Assembly (NCBI GenBank): GCA_001942045.1
Contig: MSTD01000004.1
Coordinates: forward strand, 45,507-109,506
Direction: 5' to 3'
DNA from: Mycolicibacterium porcinum
GTDB lineage: Bacteria; Actinomycetota; Actinomycetes; Mycobacteriales; Mycobacteriaceae
Length of the DNA: 64,000 nucleotides
Shown: in pieces, positions 46,131 through 54,496 of the stretch
Layout of the letters: every line of letters starts with the position of its first letter
Position numbering within the stretch: position 1 is the stretch's first letter
Made by a program: the position numbers and the translations under genes
The notes under the pieces: model-generated
The model's database searches: none
Told to the model about the DNA's origin: nothing
What the model saw: the letters and a program-made list of their open reading frames with translations, nothing else

Positions 46131-47396
46131 TCACGGCTGTGCGGTCCACGCCGTCGTCTCGGTGACCGACACCACCGCACCATCGTGGATCACGATCCGA
46201 TCGGCGGGTGCATTCGCGAGCACGTCGAGCAGCCCGGTTCCCCGTACCGCCAACAACTCGGCACGCGCACCCACCCGCGGGCCGGCAGGCGGGAGACCCA
46301 GAACCCGGCGGGCGTCGTCGGTCACCATCGCTATCGCCACCCGAGGATCGACATGGCCCGCGATGACGGACAGCGCCGCCGTTTCCAGCGCGTCACTGCG
46401 GCCGAGCGGATTGAACGGATCACGGACATTGTCGGCCCCCGCCGCCACCGGCACGCCTGCCGCCCGTAGCGGCCCGATGGCGGTGAGGCCCCGCGGGGTC
46501 GCCACGGGATGATCGCGTCCCTGCAGATACAGGTTGGTGATCGGGTTGGCCACGACGCCGATTCCGGCGTCGGCGATCTGCGGCAGGAGTTCGTCGAGCT
46601 CGGCGCGCGTCATCGTGCCCAGGCGGGTGCAGTGACTCGCGGTGCGAACCCGGTCCGCCGGCCACTCGCGCGCCCGCCGCGCATACGCCGCGATCGTGTG
46701 GTGGTCGCCCACCAGGAATTCATCGGTATGCAGATCGGTGCCGACTCCGCGCTCTTCGGCGACACCGAGCAGCCGCGCGAGCTCGGCGTGAGAATCGGTG
46801 GCGCTGTGCGGCGAACCACCGACCAGGTCGGCACCCGCATCGAGGGCGCCATGTAGTAACTCGACGCCCGAATACTCTTTGAGCAGCGCGACGATCTCGA
46901 TGTCGATCAATCCGCTCAGCTCCTGCCGTACCGCAGCGACGGCGCGCACGGCACGTAGCGGGTCGCCGCTGGGCAGAACGTCGACATGGGTACGTACCGC
47001 CGTGGTGCCGTTGCGGATCAGGGCCAGGGCAGCCGCCGATGCGCGTTGACGAAACGAGTCCTCGTCGAAGCCTGAAGACCCCTCGCGCCAGGTGGCGATG
47101 GCTCCGTGGAGGTCAGTCAGCCTCGGCTGCAACGCATCCCAGGACAGGGCCTTGTCGAGATGAGCGTGCGGCTCGGCCGGCGCGGTCATCAGCACGTACC
47201 CGCGAAGATCAAGTGTGTCACCCGGCCACGGTCCACTGGCGGACATCGCGGCAGGCGCCACACGGCGGACCACTCCGTGACCGGCAGCGCGGTCGATCTC
47301 CACGTCGACCACCGAACCGTCGACCAGTGTCGCACCGACCAGCCGCGATACCTGTTGTGGCAATACCTTTTTCACCCCATCGAGCACCGTTGTCAT
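46131..47396 (-). CDS. Cytosine-deaminase-like amidohydrolase in a purine/urate catabolic cluster
   Basis: A 421-residue amidohydrolase of the CodA/AtzC group. The metal-binding motif is EPHAHLDKALS (H-x-H), followed by LHTDEF (His), ASHCTRLG (His) and AGADNVRDPFNPLG (Asp), in the order of cytosine deaminase. CodA-type enzymes deaminate cytosine, isoguanine and related rings. It overlaps the GntR gene by ATGA and is the last gene of the operon with the ABC transporter and 2OG oxygenase. I infer deamination of an imported purine or pyrimidine; the exact ring is unknown. Confidence 0.87.
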   Translation of the reverse strand: MTTVLDGVKKVLPQQVSRLVGATLVDGSVVDVEIDRAAGHGVVRRVAPAAMSASGPWPGDTLDLRGYVLMTAPAEPHAHLDKALSWDALQPRLTDLHGAIATWREGSSGFDEDSFRQRASAAALALIRNGTTAVRTHVDVLPSGDPLRAVRAVAAVRQELSGLIDIEIVALLKEYSGVELLHGALDAGADLVGGSPHSATDSHAELARLLGVAEERGVGTDLHTDEFLVGDHHTIAAYARRAREWPADRVRTASHCTRLGTMTRAELDELLPQIADAGIGVVANPITNLYLQGRDHPVATPRGLTAIGPLRAAGVPVAAGADNVRDPFNPLGRSDALETAALSVIAGHVDPRVAIAMVTDDARRVLGLPPAGPRVGARAELLAVRGTGLLDVLANAPADRIVIHDGAVVSVTETTAWTAQP

Positions 47397-48034
47397 GAGC
47401 GGCACGTCCGGACATGGAGTCCGGCCACGTGGGCGGTGGCGGCCGCGCACGCCCCGGAGGCGTCACCGGCCTCGATGGCGGCGACGATCCGGTCGTGCTC
47501 GGTCACCGCCAACCGCCGGTTCAGTTCGGTGGTCCACATGTCGGACCGGTAGAGATGGGCCTGGCCGTCGAGACGGGCCAACGCATCACAGAGTGCGTGA
47601 TTCCCCGAGGTTTCCCTGATCAGGGTGTGGAACTGAAGATCCAGCGACGCATCACGGTGCTGGTCAGCGGGCTCCTCCAGCAGGTCACGCTGTATCTGCA
47701 CCATCTTGCGGAGCTGTTCGACGGTGGCGCGGTCGGCGTTCAGGGTGGCGCTGTGCGCGGCCAGGCCGTCGAGCACCTCACGGACCTGGAACACCGCCTT
47801 GATCCCCTCGGCATCGAGTTTGGCAACCCGCGCACCGGCATTGCGGGTGTGCGTCGCCAGCCCTTCGTAGATCAGCTGCTGGACGGCTTCCCGCACCGGC
47901 GTCCGGGAGACGTTGAGCTGAGCGGCGAGTGCTGGGACGCTGAGCGGACACCCCGGTGCCAGCTCGCCGCTGAAGATCATCTCCTGCAGCGCATCATGAA
48001 CCGAGTCGTTGAGCAGACCGCGCTCCGACGTCAT
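47393..48034 (-). CDS. GntR-family regulator (FCD type) of the urate cluster
   Basis: A 213-residue GntR protein. The winged helix (residues 8–75) has LSVPALAAQLNVSRTPVREAVQQL, and the FCD ligand-binding domain (about 85–205) keeps the helix with DLQFHTLIRETSGN (metal-binding Asp/His). ATG at 48034 gives a TGATG junction with the oxygenase stop; GTG at 48037 is the alternative. Embedded in the catabolic operon, it most likely controls both divergent transcripts from the sites at 50845–51027, with a purine intermediate as inducer. Confidence 0.92.
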   Translation of the reverse strand: MTSERGLLNDSVHDALQEMIFSGELAPGCPLSVPALAAQLNVSRTPVREAVQQLIYEGLATHTRNAGARVAKLDAEGIKAVFQVREVLDGLAAHSATLNADRATVEQLRKMVQIQRDLLEEPADQHRDASLDLQFHTLIRETSGNHALCDALARLDGQAHLYRSDMWTTELNRRLAVTEHDRIVAAIEAGDASGACAAATAHVAGLHVRTCRS

Positions 48035-49104
48035 CACGAGACGTCCCCCCTTCGCGCGGCGACGGCCACCCGGGCCGCCTCACGCAACGTGGCGCGCGGC
48101 GCCACTCCGGTTCGCAACCCTGCCACCTTCATCGCGATGTTGTCGGCCACCGTGATCGGCTCGTACCCGACCTCCCCCGGTGCCAAGGTGCCGGGGAGTG
48201 CTTCCAACACCGCATCGTGATTGCCGTCGAAGAAGAAAGCCGCCGAGCGCCGTCGCTGGATCCTGCCGTTGCGCACCGGCGGGTCGACCCGGTGGATCGT
48301 GGACATCCAACGGTCGTTGGTCCATCGCGCCATGGCGTCACCGAGGTTGATCAGCAGAGCTCCGTCGGCCGGTTGGACATCGTGCCACGACCCGTCTTGT
48401 GCCAGCACCTGCAGACCGGGAACCTGGTCCGCCCACAGGATGGTCAGGATCCCGAAGTCCGAGTGCGCGCCCATGCCGGTGAGTTCGCCGGCGATCTCGG
48501 AATCCCCTTCTGGCAGCGCGAAGTTGTTCATCTTCAGCACCTCGATCGAATGATCGATCATGGGCTCGAAGTAGCCCGGCAACAACTCGAGGGCGTCGGT
48601 GACCACTCTCATCATCGTTCGCGCCAGCACCTGCACCTGAGCGAAGTACTCCTGCACACGCGGCCGGAAATCCGGGACGCCGTCGGGCCAGTTGTTGTCC
48701 GCATAGCTGCTGTGCGGCAGCTCCAGACCGGGGAACGATCCGGCTTCGGAACCGACGGTGAACGCCTCGTAGAAGTCGTTCATGCGGTTGGCGGACGGAA
48801 TGCCCAGACTCATGCTCAGCGATTCCGACTTCGGCGGCGAGTACCCACGATTGAGGCCGGCATCACGACGGTGACGCTTCTTGATGTCCAGTGGCTGCTC
48901 GAAGAAACTGTCAAGGGCACGACCAAGGTCGTCGATCACCCAATCCTCGATGCCGTGACCGACGATCTGCATGAAACCCGGGTTGCGGCAGGCGGCGTCG
49001 AATTCGCGGGCCACTCGGGCGCACCGCGTGTCCGACCGGGCTTCGCCACCGCGGACGTACGCGCCGATGTCGATCACCGGAACCGTAAAAGCCTCAGAAC
49101 TCAT
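48034..49104 (-). CDS. 2-oxoglutarate/Fe(II) oxygenase, isopenicillin-N-synthase-like (first of two)
   Basis: A 356-residue non-haem iron oxygenase. An N-terminal DIOX_N domain begins VPVIDIGAYV, and NPGFMQIVGHGI is the usual substrate-pocket segment. The double-stranded beta-helix carries the iron ligands in GAHSDFGILTI (H-x-D, about 228–230) and STIHRVDPP (His), and the 2OG-binding R-x-S in RRRSAAFFF. All cofactor residues are intact. IPNS-like members include thymine 7-hydroxylase and isopenicillin N synthase. The context of urate enzymes and a deaminase suggests hydroxylation of a nucleobase. AAAGG lies 7 nt before ATG 49104. Confidence 0.9.
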   Translation of the reverse strand: MSSEAFTVPVIDIGAYVRGGEARSDTRCARVAREFDAACRNPGFMQIVGHGIEDWVIDDLGRALDSFFEQPLDIKKRHRRDAGLNRGYSPPKSESLSMSLGIPSANRMNDFYEAFTVGSEAGSFPGLELPHSSYADNNWPDGVPDFRPRVQEYFAQVQVLARTMMRVVTDALELLPGYFEPMIDHSIEVLKMNNFALPEGDSEIAGELTGMGAHSDFGILTILWADQVPGLQVLAQDGSWHDVQPADGALLINLGDAMARWTNDRWMSTIHRVDPPVRNGRIQRRRSAAFFFDGNHDAVLEALPGTLAPGEVGYEPITVADNIAMKVAGLRTGVAPRATLREAARVAVAARRGDVS

Positions 49105-49141
49105 TCAAAACCTTTCAACGGGAGCGACCAAAGTGAGGGAA

Positions 49142-50032
49142 CTAGGCGCCCTGGCCGGATTCGTGCCAGCTGCCCACCGCGAGTCGGGCGATCGCGCGCA
49201 TCGCGCCGAAAACGACGACTCCGAACAGAGACGCGATGACGATTGCGGCGATGAGGTCATCGGATTGGAGGCGCCCACGATAGACGTCGAGTAGTGTTCC
49301 GATTCCTGGTTGACCTTTGGCGAAGAACATGTCGCCGATGATGGCGCCGACCACCACGAGACCGGCGGCGGTGGTGATGCCGGTCAGGATGGTCGGAAGC
49401 GCCGCCCGCAGTTCCAGTTTCACCAGCCGCTCCCATCGGGATGCGCGCGACAGGGTGAAGAGCTCATGCAGGCTCCGGTTCACCGAGCGGATGCCGAAAT
49501 GCGTGTTGGTGATGATGGGGAACACCGCGATCAACACGCAGACCAGGGTGCGCGCAGCCATGCCGTAACCGAACCACAGCCCGATCAACGGAACGATGGC
49601 CAAGATCGGAATCACCTGGACCACCACGGCATACGGGTAGACGATGCGTTCGATCCACCGCGCTTGGCTCATCAGCACCCCGGTCCCGACACCGACCACA
49701 ACGGAGACCAGGAACCCGACCAGCGTCACCTGGGCGGTCACCGAAAGCGCCGACAGCATCGGCTGCAGATGCGTCCAGTCGAGCAGTGAGCCACGCAGCA
49801 CGTCCAGTGGTGGCGGGAGCAGGAACCGGCGCTGGGGCGGCAACACCCAGTAGCTGACAACCGACCAGGCCAGCAGTCCCACGGCCAGCGACAACAGCGG
49901 GTAGCCGAGGGCCGCCACCAACTTTCTGATGCGCCAACCGGTTCGGCGATCGGGCGACGCTGTGGCCGAGTTCGTGACCGCTCTCGACCGTGTGGATGCG
50001 GCGACGCCTACGACCGTGCGGATCGCGGTCAT
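49142..50032 (-). CDS. ABC transporter permease (SsuC/TauC/ThiX type)
   Basis: A 296-residue permease with about six membrane helices from residue 45 to 280. The cytoplasmic coupling loop has the EAA-like segment LHELFTLSRASRWERLVKLELRAALPTI, typical of binding-protein-dependent transport inner-membrane components of the nitrate/taurine/thiamine-precursor group. It overlaps the ATPase gene by 4 nt (ATGA). With the ATPase and the binding lipoprotein at 51079 it makes one importer. Family members import small anions, pyrimidines or allantoin-like compounds. Confidence 0.94.
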   Translation of the reverse strand: MTAIRTVVGVAASTRSRAVTNSATASPDRRTGWRIRKLVAALGYPLLSLAVGLLAWSVVSYWVLPPQRRFLLPPPLDVLRGSLLDWTHLQPMLSALSVTAQVTLVGFLVSVVVGVGTGVLMSQARWIERIVYPYAVVVQVIPILAIVPLIGLWFGYGMAARTLVCVLIAVFPIITNTHFGIRSVNRSLHELFTLSRASRWERLVKLELRAALPTILTGITTAAGLVVVGAIIGDMFFAKGQPGIGTLLDVYRGRLQSDDLIAAIVIASLFGVVVFGAMRAIARLAVGSWHESGQGA

Positions 50033-50817
50033 GATCCCTGCCCGTGCAGGAGGGCTGAGATCTTCGCGGCGTGTTCGGTGAACTCATTCGTGAACCGCAA
50101 CTCGGGATCTCGGGGATACGGAAATTCGATGTCGACGATGCCGGCGATCCGCCCGGGCCGGGGTGTCATCACGACGACGCGATCGGCCAGGTACACGGCC
50201 TCGGACACCGAGTGCGTGACGAACATTGCGGTAAAGCCGCGTTGGGCATACAACCGCTGCAGTTCGACCTGCATGTCCAGCCGAGTCATCTCGTCGAGCG
50301 CACCGAACGGCTCGTCGAGCAGCATCACCTCCGGCGACAGTGTGAGGGCGCGGGCCAGCGAGACCCGCATCTTCATGCCGCCCGAGAGTGCATTCGGCAG
50401 CTGGTCGGCGAACCGATCCAGCCCGACCGCGGAAATCGATTCGGCGGCACGGCGTTTGGTGGTGGCCCGGCCCGTACCATTGAGCTCGGCGCACAACTCG
50501 ACATTGGCCCGCACCGTGCGCCACGGCAACAACGTCGGTTCCTGGAAGATGAATCCCACCGAGTCGGTGTCCAGCGCCACCGCACCGGTGGTCGGACGGT
50601 CCAGACCGGCCGCCATCCGGAGCAGGGTTGACTTTCCACATCCGGACGGCCCGACCACGGCGACGAACGCCCCGCGTTCGATCCCGAGGTCGACGTGGTC
50701 GATGGCGACCGTGCCGGTCGGAAACGACTTGGCGACGTCAGCGAACATGATGCGCAGGTCACTGGTCAGCCGCCGCGCGTCCGCATCGCGCAACGGGTCC
50801 GCGAGGGTATCTGTCAT
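50029..50817 (-). CDS. ABC transporter ATP-binding protein (SsuB/TauB/ThiZ type)
   Basis: A 262-residue ATPase. Walker A is VGPSGCGKST, the Q-loop is FIFQEPTLLPWRTV, the signature is ALSGGMKMRVSLARAL, Walker B is VMLLDEPFGALDEMTR, and the H-loop is FVTHSVSEAVYLADRVVVM. These are the hallmarks of nitrate/sulfonate/pyrimidine-type importers. The signature has M-K-M instead of the usual Q-R-M. ATG at 50817 follows GGAAGGTG. It is the first gene of the leftward operon that continues through the permease, oxygenase, GntR and deaminase. Confidence 0.95.
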   Translation of the reverse strand: MTDTLADPLRDADARRLTSDLRIMFADVAKSFPTGTVAIDHVDLGIERGAFVAVVGPSGCGKSTLLRMAAGLDRPTTGAVALDTDSVGFIFQEPTLLPWRTVRANVELCAELNGTGRATTKRRAAESISAVGLDRFADQLPNALSGGMKMRVSLARALTLSPEVMLLDEPFGALDEMTRLDMQVELQRLYAQRGFTAMFVTHSVSEAVYLADRVVVMTPRPGRIAGIVDIEFPYPRDPELRFTNEFTEHAAKISALLHGQGS

Positions 50818-50844
50818 TTTCACCTTCCGAACTTCTCCGCCAGG

Positions 50845-51027
50845 TACATGCAACCGGTGTGTTGATGCCGCCACCAGCTTCGATGACATGCATGTCAAAT
50901 GAGTTGCACTGTGTTACGTCCAGGTAAGAACCAGCGCGAAATACCCTCGATTCCAACCTTTTTCAGGGGATTTACGATGCGATCCAGGTCAGTAACGTGA
51001 CCGTAACGGGAGGAGAGACTGCATGTA
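50845..51027. promoter_or_regulatory. Divergent control region with three TGCATG-type sites
   Basis: Between the ATPase (−) and binding-protein (+) genes are TACATGCA at 50845–50852, a perfect palindrome TGACATGCATGTCA at 50884–50897, and TGCATGTA (the complement of the first) at 51020–51027. GGTCA/TGACC arms also occur at 50987–51002. Spaced TGCATG sites in a divergent promoter fit cooperative binding by the cluster's GntR protein. Confidence 0.65.
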
Positions 51028-51078
51028 ATCAGGAATTGGGAGCGTGGCCGAACCCCGCCCCTTCCAGCTAGGAGAACC

Positions 51079-52245
51079 GTGCGAAAGTCGTTCGCCCGCC
51101 GCCTCGGCTCGACTGCCCTTGCGTTTGCGGTCCTATGTTTTCCCGCTTGTGCCTACGGATCCCACGAAGCCGCCGAGTCCACGTCGCTCGAACCCGCGGC
51201 CGATGCGCAGAACCTCGCCGATGTGTGTCCGGCCGACATCGGCATTCAGCTGCAATGGCAGCCGCAGTCCGACATGGGCGCCGTCTTCGAAATGCTCGGT
51301 CCTGGATACCGAGTCGACACGAACTCGAAGTCCGTCACCGGGCCGCTCGTGGCCGGCGGCAAGGACACCGGGGTGGATCTGACCCTGAAATCGGGCGGCC
51401 CCGCCATCGGATTCCAGTCGGTGACCTCGCAGCTCTACGTGGACGATTCCGCCATGCTCGGGATCGTGCACGGAGATCAGTTGATCGCGGCGGCCGCCGA
51501 GCAACCGGTCGTCGGCGTCACGCCACTGCTCAAGTACAGCCCCTCGATTCTCATGTGGGACCCGCACAGCTACCCGACCTGGAAGTCCGTCGCGGACATC
51601 GGAAAGTCTGACGCCACAGTGGTGGTCGCCAAGGATCAGATCTTCCCGCAATGGATGGTGAAAAAGGGCTTGCTCAAGCCGTCCCAGATCGACACCAATT
51701 ACGACGGGGCACCATCGCGGTTCGTCAGCGATCCGACCATCACCCAACAGGGCTTCGCCAACTCCGAACCGTTCACCTACGAGAACGACACACCGGCGTG
51801 GAACAAGCCGGTCGCCTACGGGCTCATCAAAGACGCGGGCTACGACATCTATGCCTCCAACATCGTCGTCCGCGCCGACAAGCTGCAGGAGATGTCGCCG
51901 TGCCTGGCGAAACTGGTCCCGATCATCCAGCAATCCGGGGTCGACTACGCCGGCTCACCCGACCGGGTCAACGCCACCATCGTCGACGTCATCACACAGG
52001 ACCCCACCTACTCGCCCTACAGCAGGGCCGAAGCCGACTACAGCGCCAGGTTGCTGGTCGACAAGGGACTGTTGGCCAACGAGGACAACGGATCCTTCGG
52101 CGTCTATGACCAGGCCCGGATCCAGCGAAACCTGGATGATCTGCGTCCCGTCCTGGCTGACACCGGTAACCGGGTGCCCGCGTCGACGACGGCACAACAA
52201 CTGTTCACCAACCAGTTCACCGATCCGGCCATCGCCCTCCCCTGA
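51079..52245 (+). CDS. ABC transporter substrate-binding lipoprotein (NMT1/SsuA type)
   Basis: A 388-residue exported binding protein. A signal sequence with LAFAVLCFPAC suggests lipidation at Cys24, although the lipobox (F-P-A-C) is atypical. The mature part has the NMT1/ThiY-like fold: QLQWQPQSDMGAVFEML near the start, followed by VVGVTPLLKYSPSILMWDP and GFANSEPFTYEN. This family delivers hydrophobic rings such as pyrimidines, thiamine precursors or taurine. It is the first gene of the rightward operon and pairs with the divergent ATPase and permease. GTG at 51079 follows TAGGAG. Confidence 0.92.
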   Translation: MRKSFARRLGSTALAFAVLCFPACAYGSHEAAESTSLEPAADAQNLADVCPADIGIQLQWQPQSDMGAVFEMLGPGYRVDTNSKSVTGPLVAGGKDTGVDLTLKSGGPAIGFQSVTSQLYVDDSAMLGIVHGDQLIAAAAEQPVVGVTPLLKYSPSILMWDPHSYPTWKSVADIGKSDATVVVAKDQIFPQWMVKKGLLKPSQIDTNYDGAPSRFVSDPTITQQGFANSEPFTYENDTPAWNKPVAYGLIKDAGYDIYASNIVVRADKLQEMSPCLAKLVPIIQQSGVDYAGSPDRVNATIVDVITQDPTYSPYSRAEADYSARLLVDKGLLANEDNGSFGVYDQARIQRNLDDLRPVLADTGNRVPASTTAQQLFTNQFTDPAIALP

Positions 52246-52274
52246 CCACCCCGACCCGAACGAGAGTTGACGAC

Positions 52275-53243
52275 ATGACCTACAACATGACCGAACTACA
52301 GCGCGAGAGCCGCATGGGGGCACTGGGCACGGAACGCGAGCGCGAGGTCTGCCGAATCTCACTGGCCGACCTCGACACCCGTCGGTCGCAGGTTGCTGAC
52401 GAATTATGGTCGGCGGCAACGGATATGGGATTCTTTCAACTGGTCGACCACGGCATCGACCTCGCGGAGGTGCGCCGGGCGTTCGAGTTCGCCGAGGCAT
52501 TCTTCGCGCTGCCCGATGAGGTGAAGGCGCGCAGACCGAAACGGTTCAATTCCGGGTGGGAAAGCCTGACCCAGGTGCGTCCGTCGGTGGGCACACCGGA
52601 CCAGAAAGAGTCTTATCAAGTCACCCTGTCCGACATGGAAGGGCTGTGGCCGACGGCAGACGAACTGGCCGGGTTCGCCGAAACCATACGTGCTTTCGAG
52701 CAACACTGTTGGGCGTTGGCGATGGAAGTGCTCTCCTTGTTCGCCGACAAGCTGGGCTTCGAACGTGACTTCTTCACCCGCGCCCATGATCCGTCCGCAC
52801 CGACATACCAGAGCACGCTGCGGTTGCTGCACTACTTTGCCGTCCCGCAGGAAGCGGACCTGAGCGGTGTGTGGCGGGCCGGCGCCCACACCGACTTCGA
52901 CTGCCTCACCCTGCTGTTTCAGCGTGCCGGGCAAGGTGGGCTGCAGGTGTGCCCCGGTAAGGAGACCGATACCCAGCAGTGGACCTCGATCGAGCCGACC
53001 GATGACACCATCACCTGCAACATCGGGGACATGCTGATGCGGTGGAGCGACGACCTGCTGCCCTCGAACTTCCACCGGGTGCGCAGCCCGGGGCCTACCG
53101 AGTTCCGCGGCTCTCGCTACAGCATCGCGTTCTTCGCACAGGCGAACAGCGAGGTGGTGATCGCCGGGCCGGCCGGAAAGTACCCGCCGATCACCGCGAA
53201 AGACTATCTACAGCAACGCATCAACGCGAACTTCGGCCAGTAG
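52275..53243 (+). CDS. 2-oxoglutarate/Fe(II) oxygenase, isopenicillin-N-synthase-like (second of two)
   Basis: A 322-residue oxygenase paralogous to the one at 48034–49104. It has the DIOX_N segment DMGFFQLVDHGID, iron ligands in GAHTDFDCLTLL (H-x-D) and NFHRVRSPG (His), and the 2OG-binding R-Y-S in SRYSIAFFAQ. The cofactor site is intact. It is 30 nt downstream of the transporter binding protein and 17 nt upstream of the HIU hydrolase gene, so it is co-expressed with urate oxidation. With no molybdenum xanthine dehydrogenase gene in view, one or both oxygenases may generate urate from a less oxidised purine. Confidence 0.9.
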   Translation: MTYNMTELQRESRMGALGTEREREVCRISLADLDTRRSQVADELWSAATDMGFFQLVDHGIDLAEVRRAFEFAEAFFALPDEVKARRPKRFNSGWESLTQVRPSVGTPDQKESYQVTLSDMEGLWPTADELAGFAETIRAFEQHCWALAMEVLSLFADKLGFERDFFTRAHDPSAPTYQSTLRLLHYFAVPQEADLSGVWRAGAHTDFDCLTLLFQRAGQGGLQVCPGKETDTQQWTSIEPTDDTITCNIGDMLMRWSDDLLPSNFHRVRSPGPTEFRGSRYSIAFFAQANSEVVIAGPAGKYPPITAKDYLQQRINANFGQ

Positions 53244-53260
53244 TCGCCGGAGACGACGAC

Positions 53261-53587
53261 GTGACGGTCCATGTCAGCACACATGTTCTCGACGCGGTCA
53301 CCGGCCGCCCGGCCGCCGGGGTGCCGGTGCGGCTCACCACCGCCGAGGGCTCGGTCCTGGCCGAAACCCGCACCGACGACCAGGGCCGGGTGACGAACCT
53401 CTACATCGGCGATCTCGGCGGCGTGTGTCATCTACGCCTCGACACCGCGGCGTATTTCACCGCGTGCGGCACGACGGGTTTCTACCCCGAGGTGGTGATC
53501 AGCTTCCACGTCGACGACCCCGACGACAACTACCACGTACCCCTGCTGCTTTCGCCCCATGCCTATTCGACGTATCGAGGAAGTTGA
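53261..53587 (+). CDS. 5-Hydroxyisourate hydrolase (transthyretin-like)
   Basis: A 108-residue transthyretin-like enzyme that hydrolyses 5-hydroxyisourate to OHCU, the second step of urate breakdown. The N-terminal HVSTHVLDAVTGRPAAGVPV and the C-terminal YRGS tetrapeptide are diagnostic, and the conserved His, Arg and His of the active site are in STHVLD, ETRTDD and DDNYHVPLLL. It is not truncated. GTG at 53261 is the start. It lies 2 nt before the urate oxidase gene, so the two enzymes are made together. Confidence 0.97.
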   Translation: MTVHVSTHVLDAVTGRPAAGVPVRLTTAEGSVLAETRTDDQGRVTNLYIGDLGGVCHLRLDTAAYFTACGTTGFYPEVVISFHVDDPDDNYHVPLLLSPHAYSTYRGS

Positions 53588-53589
53588 AA

Positions 53590-54489
53590 ATGTCAGCGAT
53601 CATTCTTGGCAAGAATCAATACGGCAAGGCCGAGAACCGGGTGGTCCGCATCTACCGGGACACGCCGCGGCACGAGATTCGTGACGTCACGGTATCCACC
53701 TGCCTACGCGGTGATTTCAGTGCGGCTCACCTCACCGGGAACCAGGCCGACGTGCTCCCCACCGACACCCAGAAGCAGACAGCCTACGCATACGCCAAGG
53801 AGAAGGGGCTGCTGGCGATCGAAGATTACGGGCTCGATCTGGCCCGTCATTTCGTCGACGAAATCGCACCCGTGCGGGCCGCGCGGATCGAGATCGACGA
53901 ATATGCCTGGACGCGGGTGAATGTCGGTGGTGAAGAGCACAACCACACCTGGGTCCGCGCCGGGCAAGAGGTGCGAACTGCTGCGGTCACGGTGGACGAG
54001 GACGGAGAATGGGTGGTCGGCGGCCTGAAGGAGCTGGTGATCCTGAAATCGACCGGCTCGGCGTTCGCCGGATTCCTCACCGACGCCTACACCGTTCTGG
54101 AACCCGCACATGATCGTGTGATGGCGACGTCCTTGACGGCGCAATGGCGGTTCACCACAACAACAGTCGCCTGGGACGAGATCTATGAGGGTGTCAAGGC
54201 GCTCATGATGGAGACGTTCGCCGTCGTACCGTCACGTGCGCTGCAGCAGACTCTCTACGAGATGGGCAAGGCTGTGCTGAAAAACTACCCGATGCTCGCC
54301 GAGATACGGCTGTCAGCACCCAACAAGCACCATTTCGCCTACGACCTCACGCGGTTCGGGCTGGAGAACAACAATGAAGTCTTCCATGCCGACGACCGCC
54401 CGTACGGGCTGATCCAAGCCACCGTCACCCGCGACGATGCGCCTGCCGCCGGCTCCGCGTGGGATGCCCAGCAGGGGTGGCTGGGCTAG
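53590..54489 (+). CDS. Urate oxidase (uricase)
   Basis: A 299-residue cofactor-free uricase converting urate and O2 to 5-hydroxyisourate and H2O2. It has two T-fold repeats. Conserved segments include VLPTDTQKQTAYAYAKEKG (T-D catalytic region), the EEHNHTWVRAG strand, LKSTGSAFAGFLTDAYT with the substrate-binding Phe/Thr, and the NKHHFAYDLTRFGLENNNEVF tail with the active-site His and Asn. The length is typical. ATG at 53590. It completes, with HIU hydrolase and the convergent OHCU decarboxylase, the route to (S)-allantoin. Its H2O2 product implies a need for catalase. Confidence 0.97.
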   Translation: MSAIILGKNQYGKAENRVVRIYRDTPRHEIRDVTVSTCLRGDFSAAHLTGNQADVLPTDTQKQTAYAYAKEKGLLAIEDYGLDLARHFVDEIAPVRAARIEIDEYAWTRVNVGGEEHNHTWVRAGQEVRTAAVTVDEDGEWVVGGLKELVILKSTGSAFAGFLTDAYTVLEPAHDRVMATSLTAQWRFTTTTVAWDEIYEGVKALMMETFAVVPSRALQQTLYEMGKAVLKNYPMLAEIRLSAPNKHHFAYDLTRFGLENNNEVFHADDRPYGLIQATVTRDDAPAAGSAWDAQQGWLG

Positions 54490-54496
54490 GCGCCGG

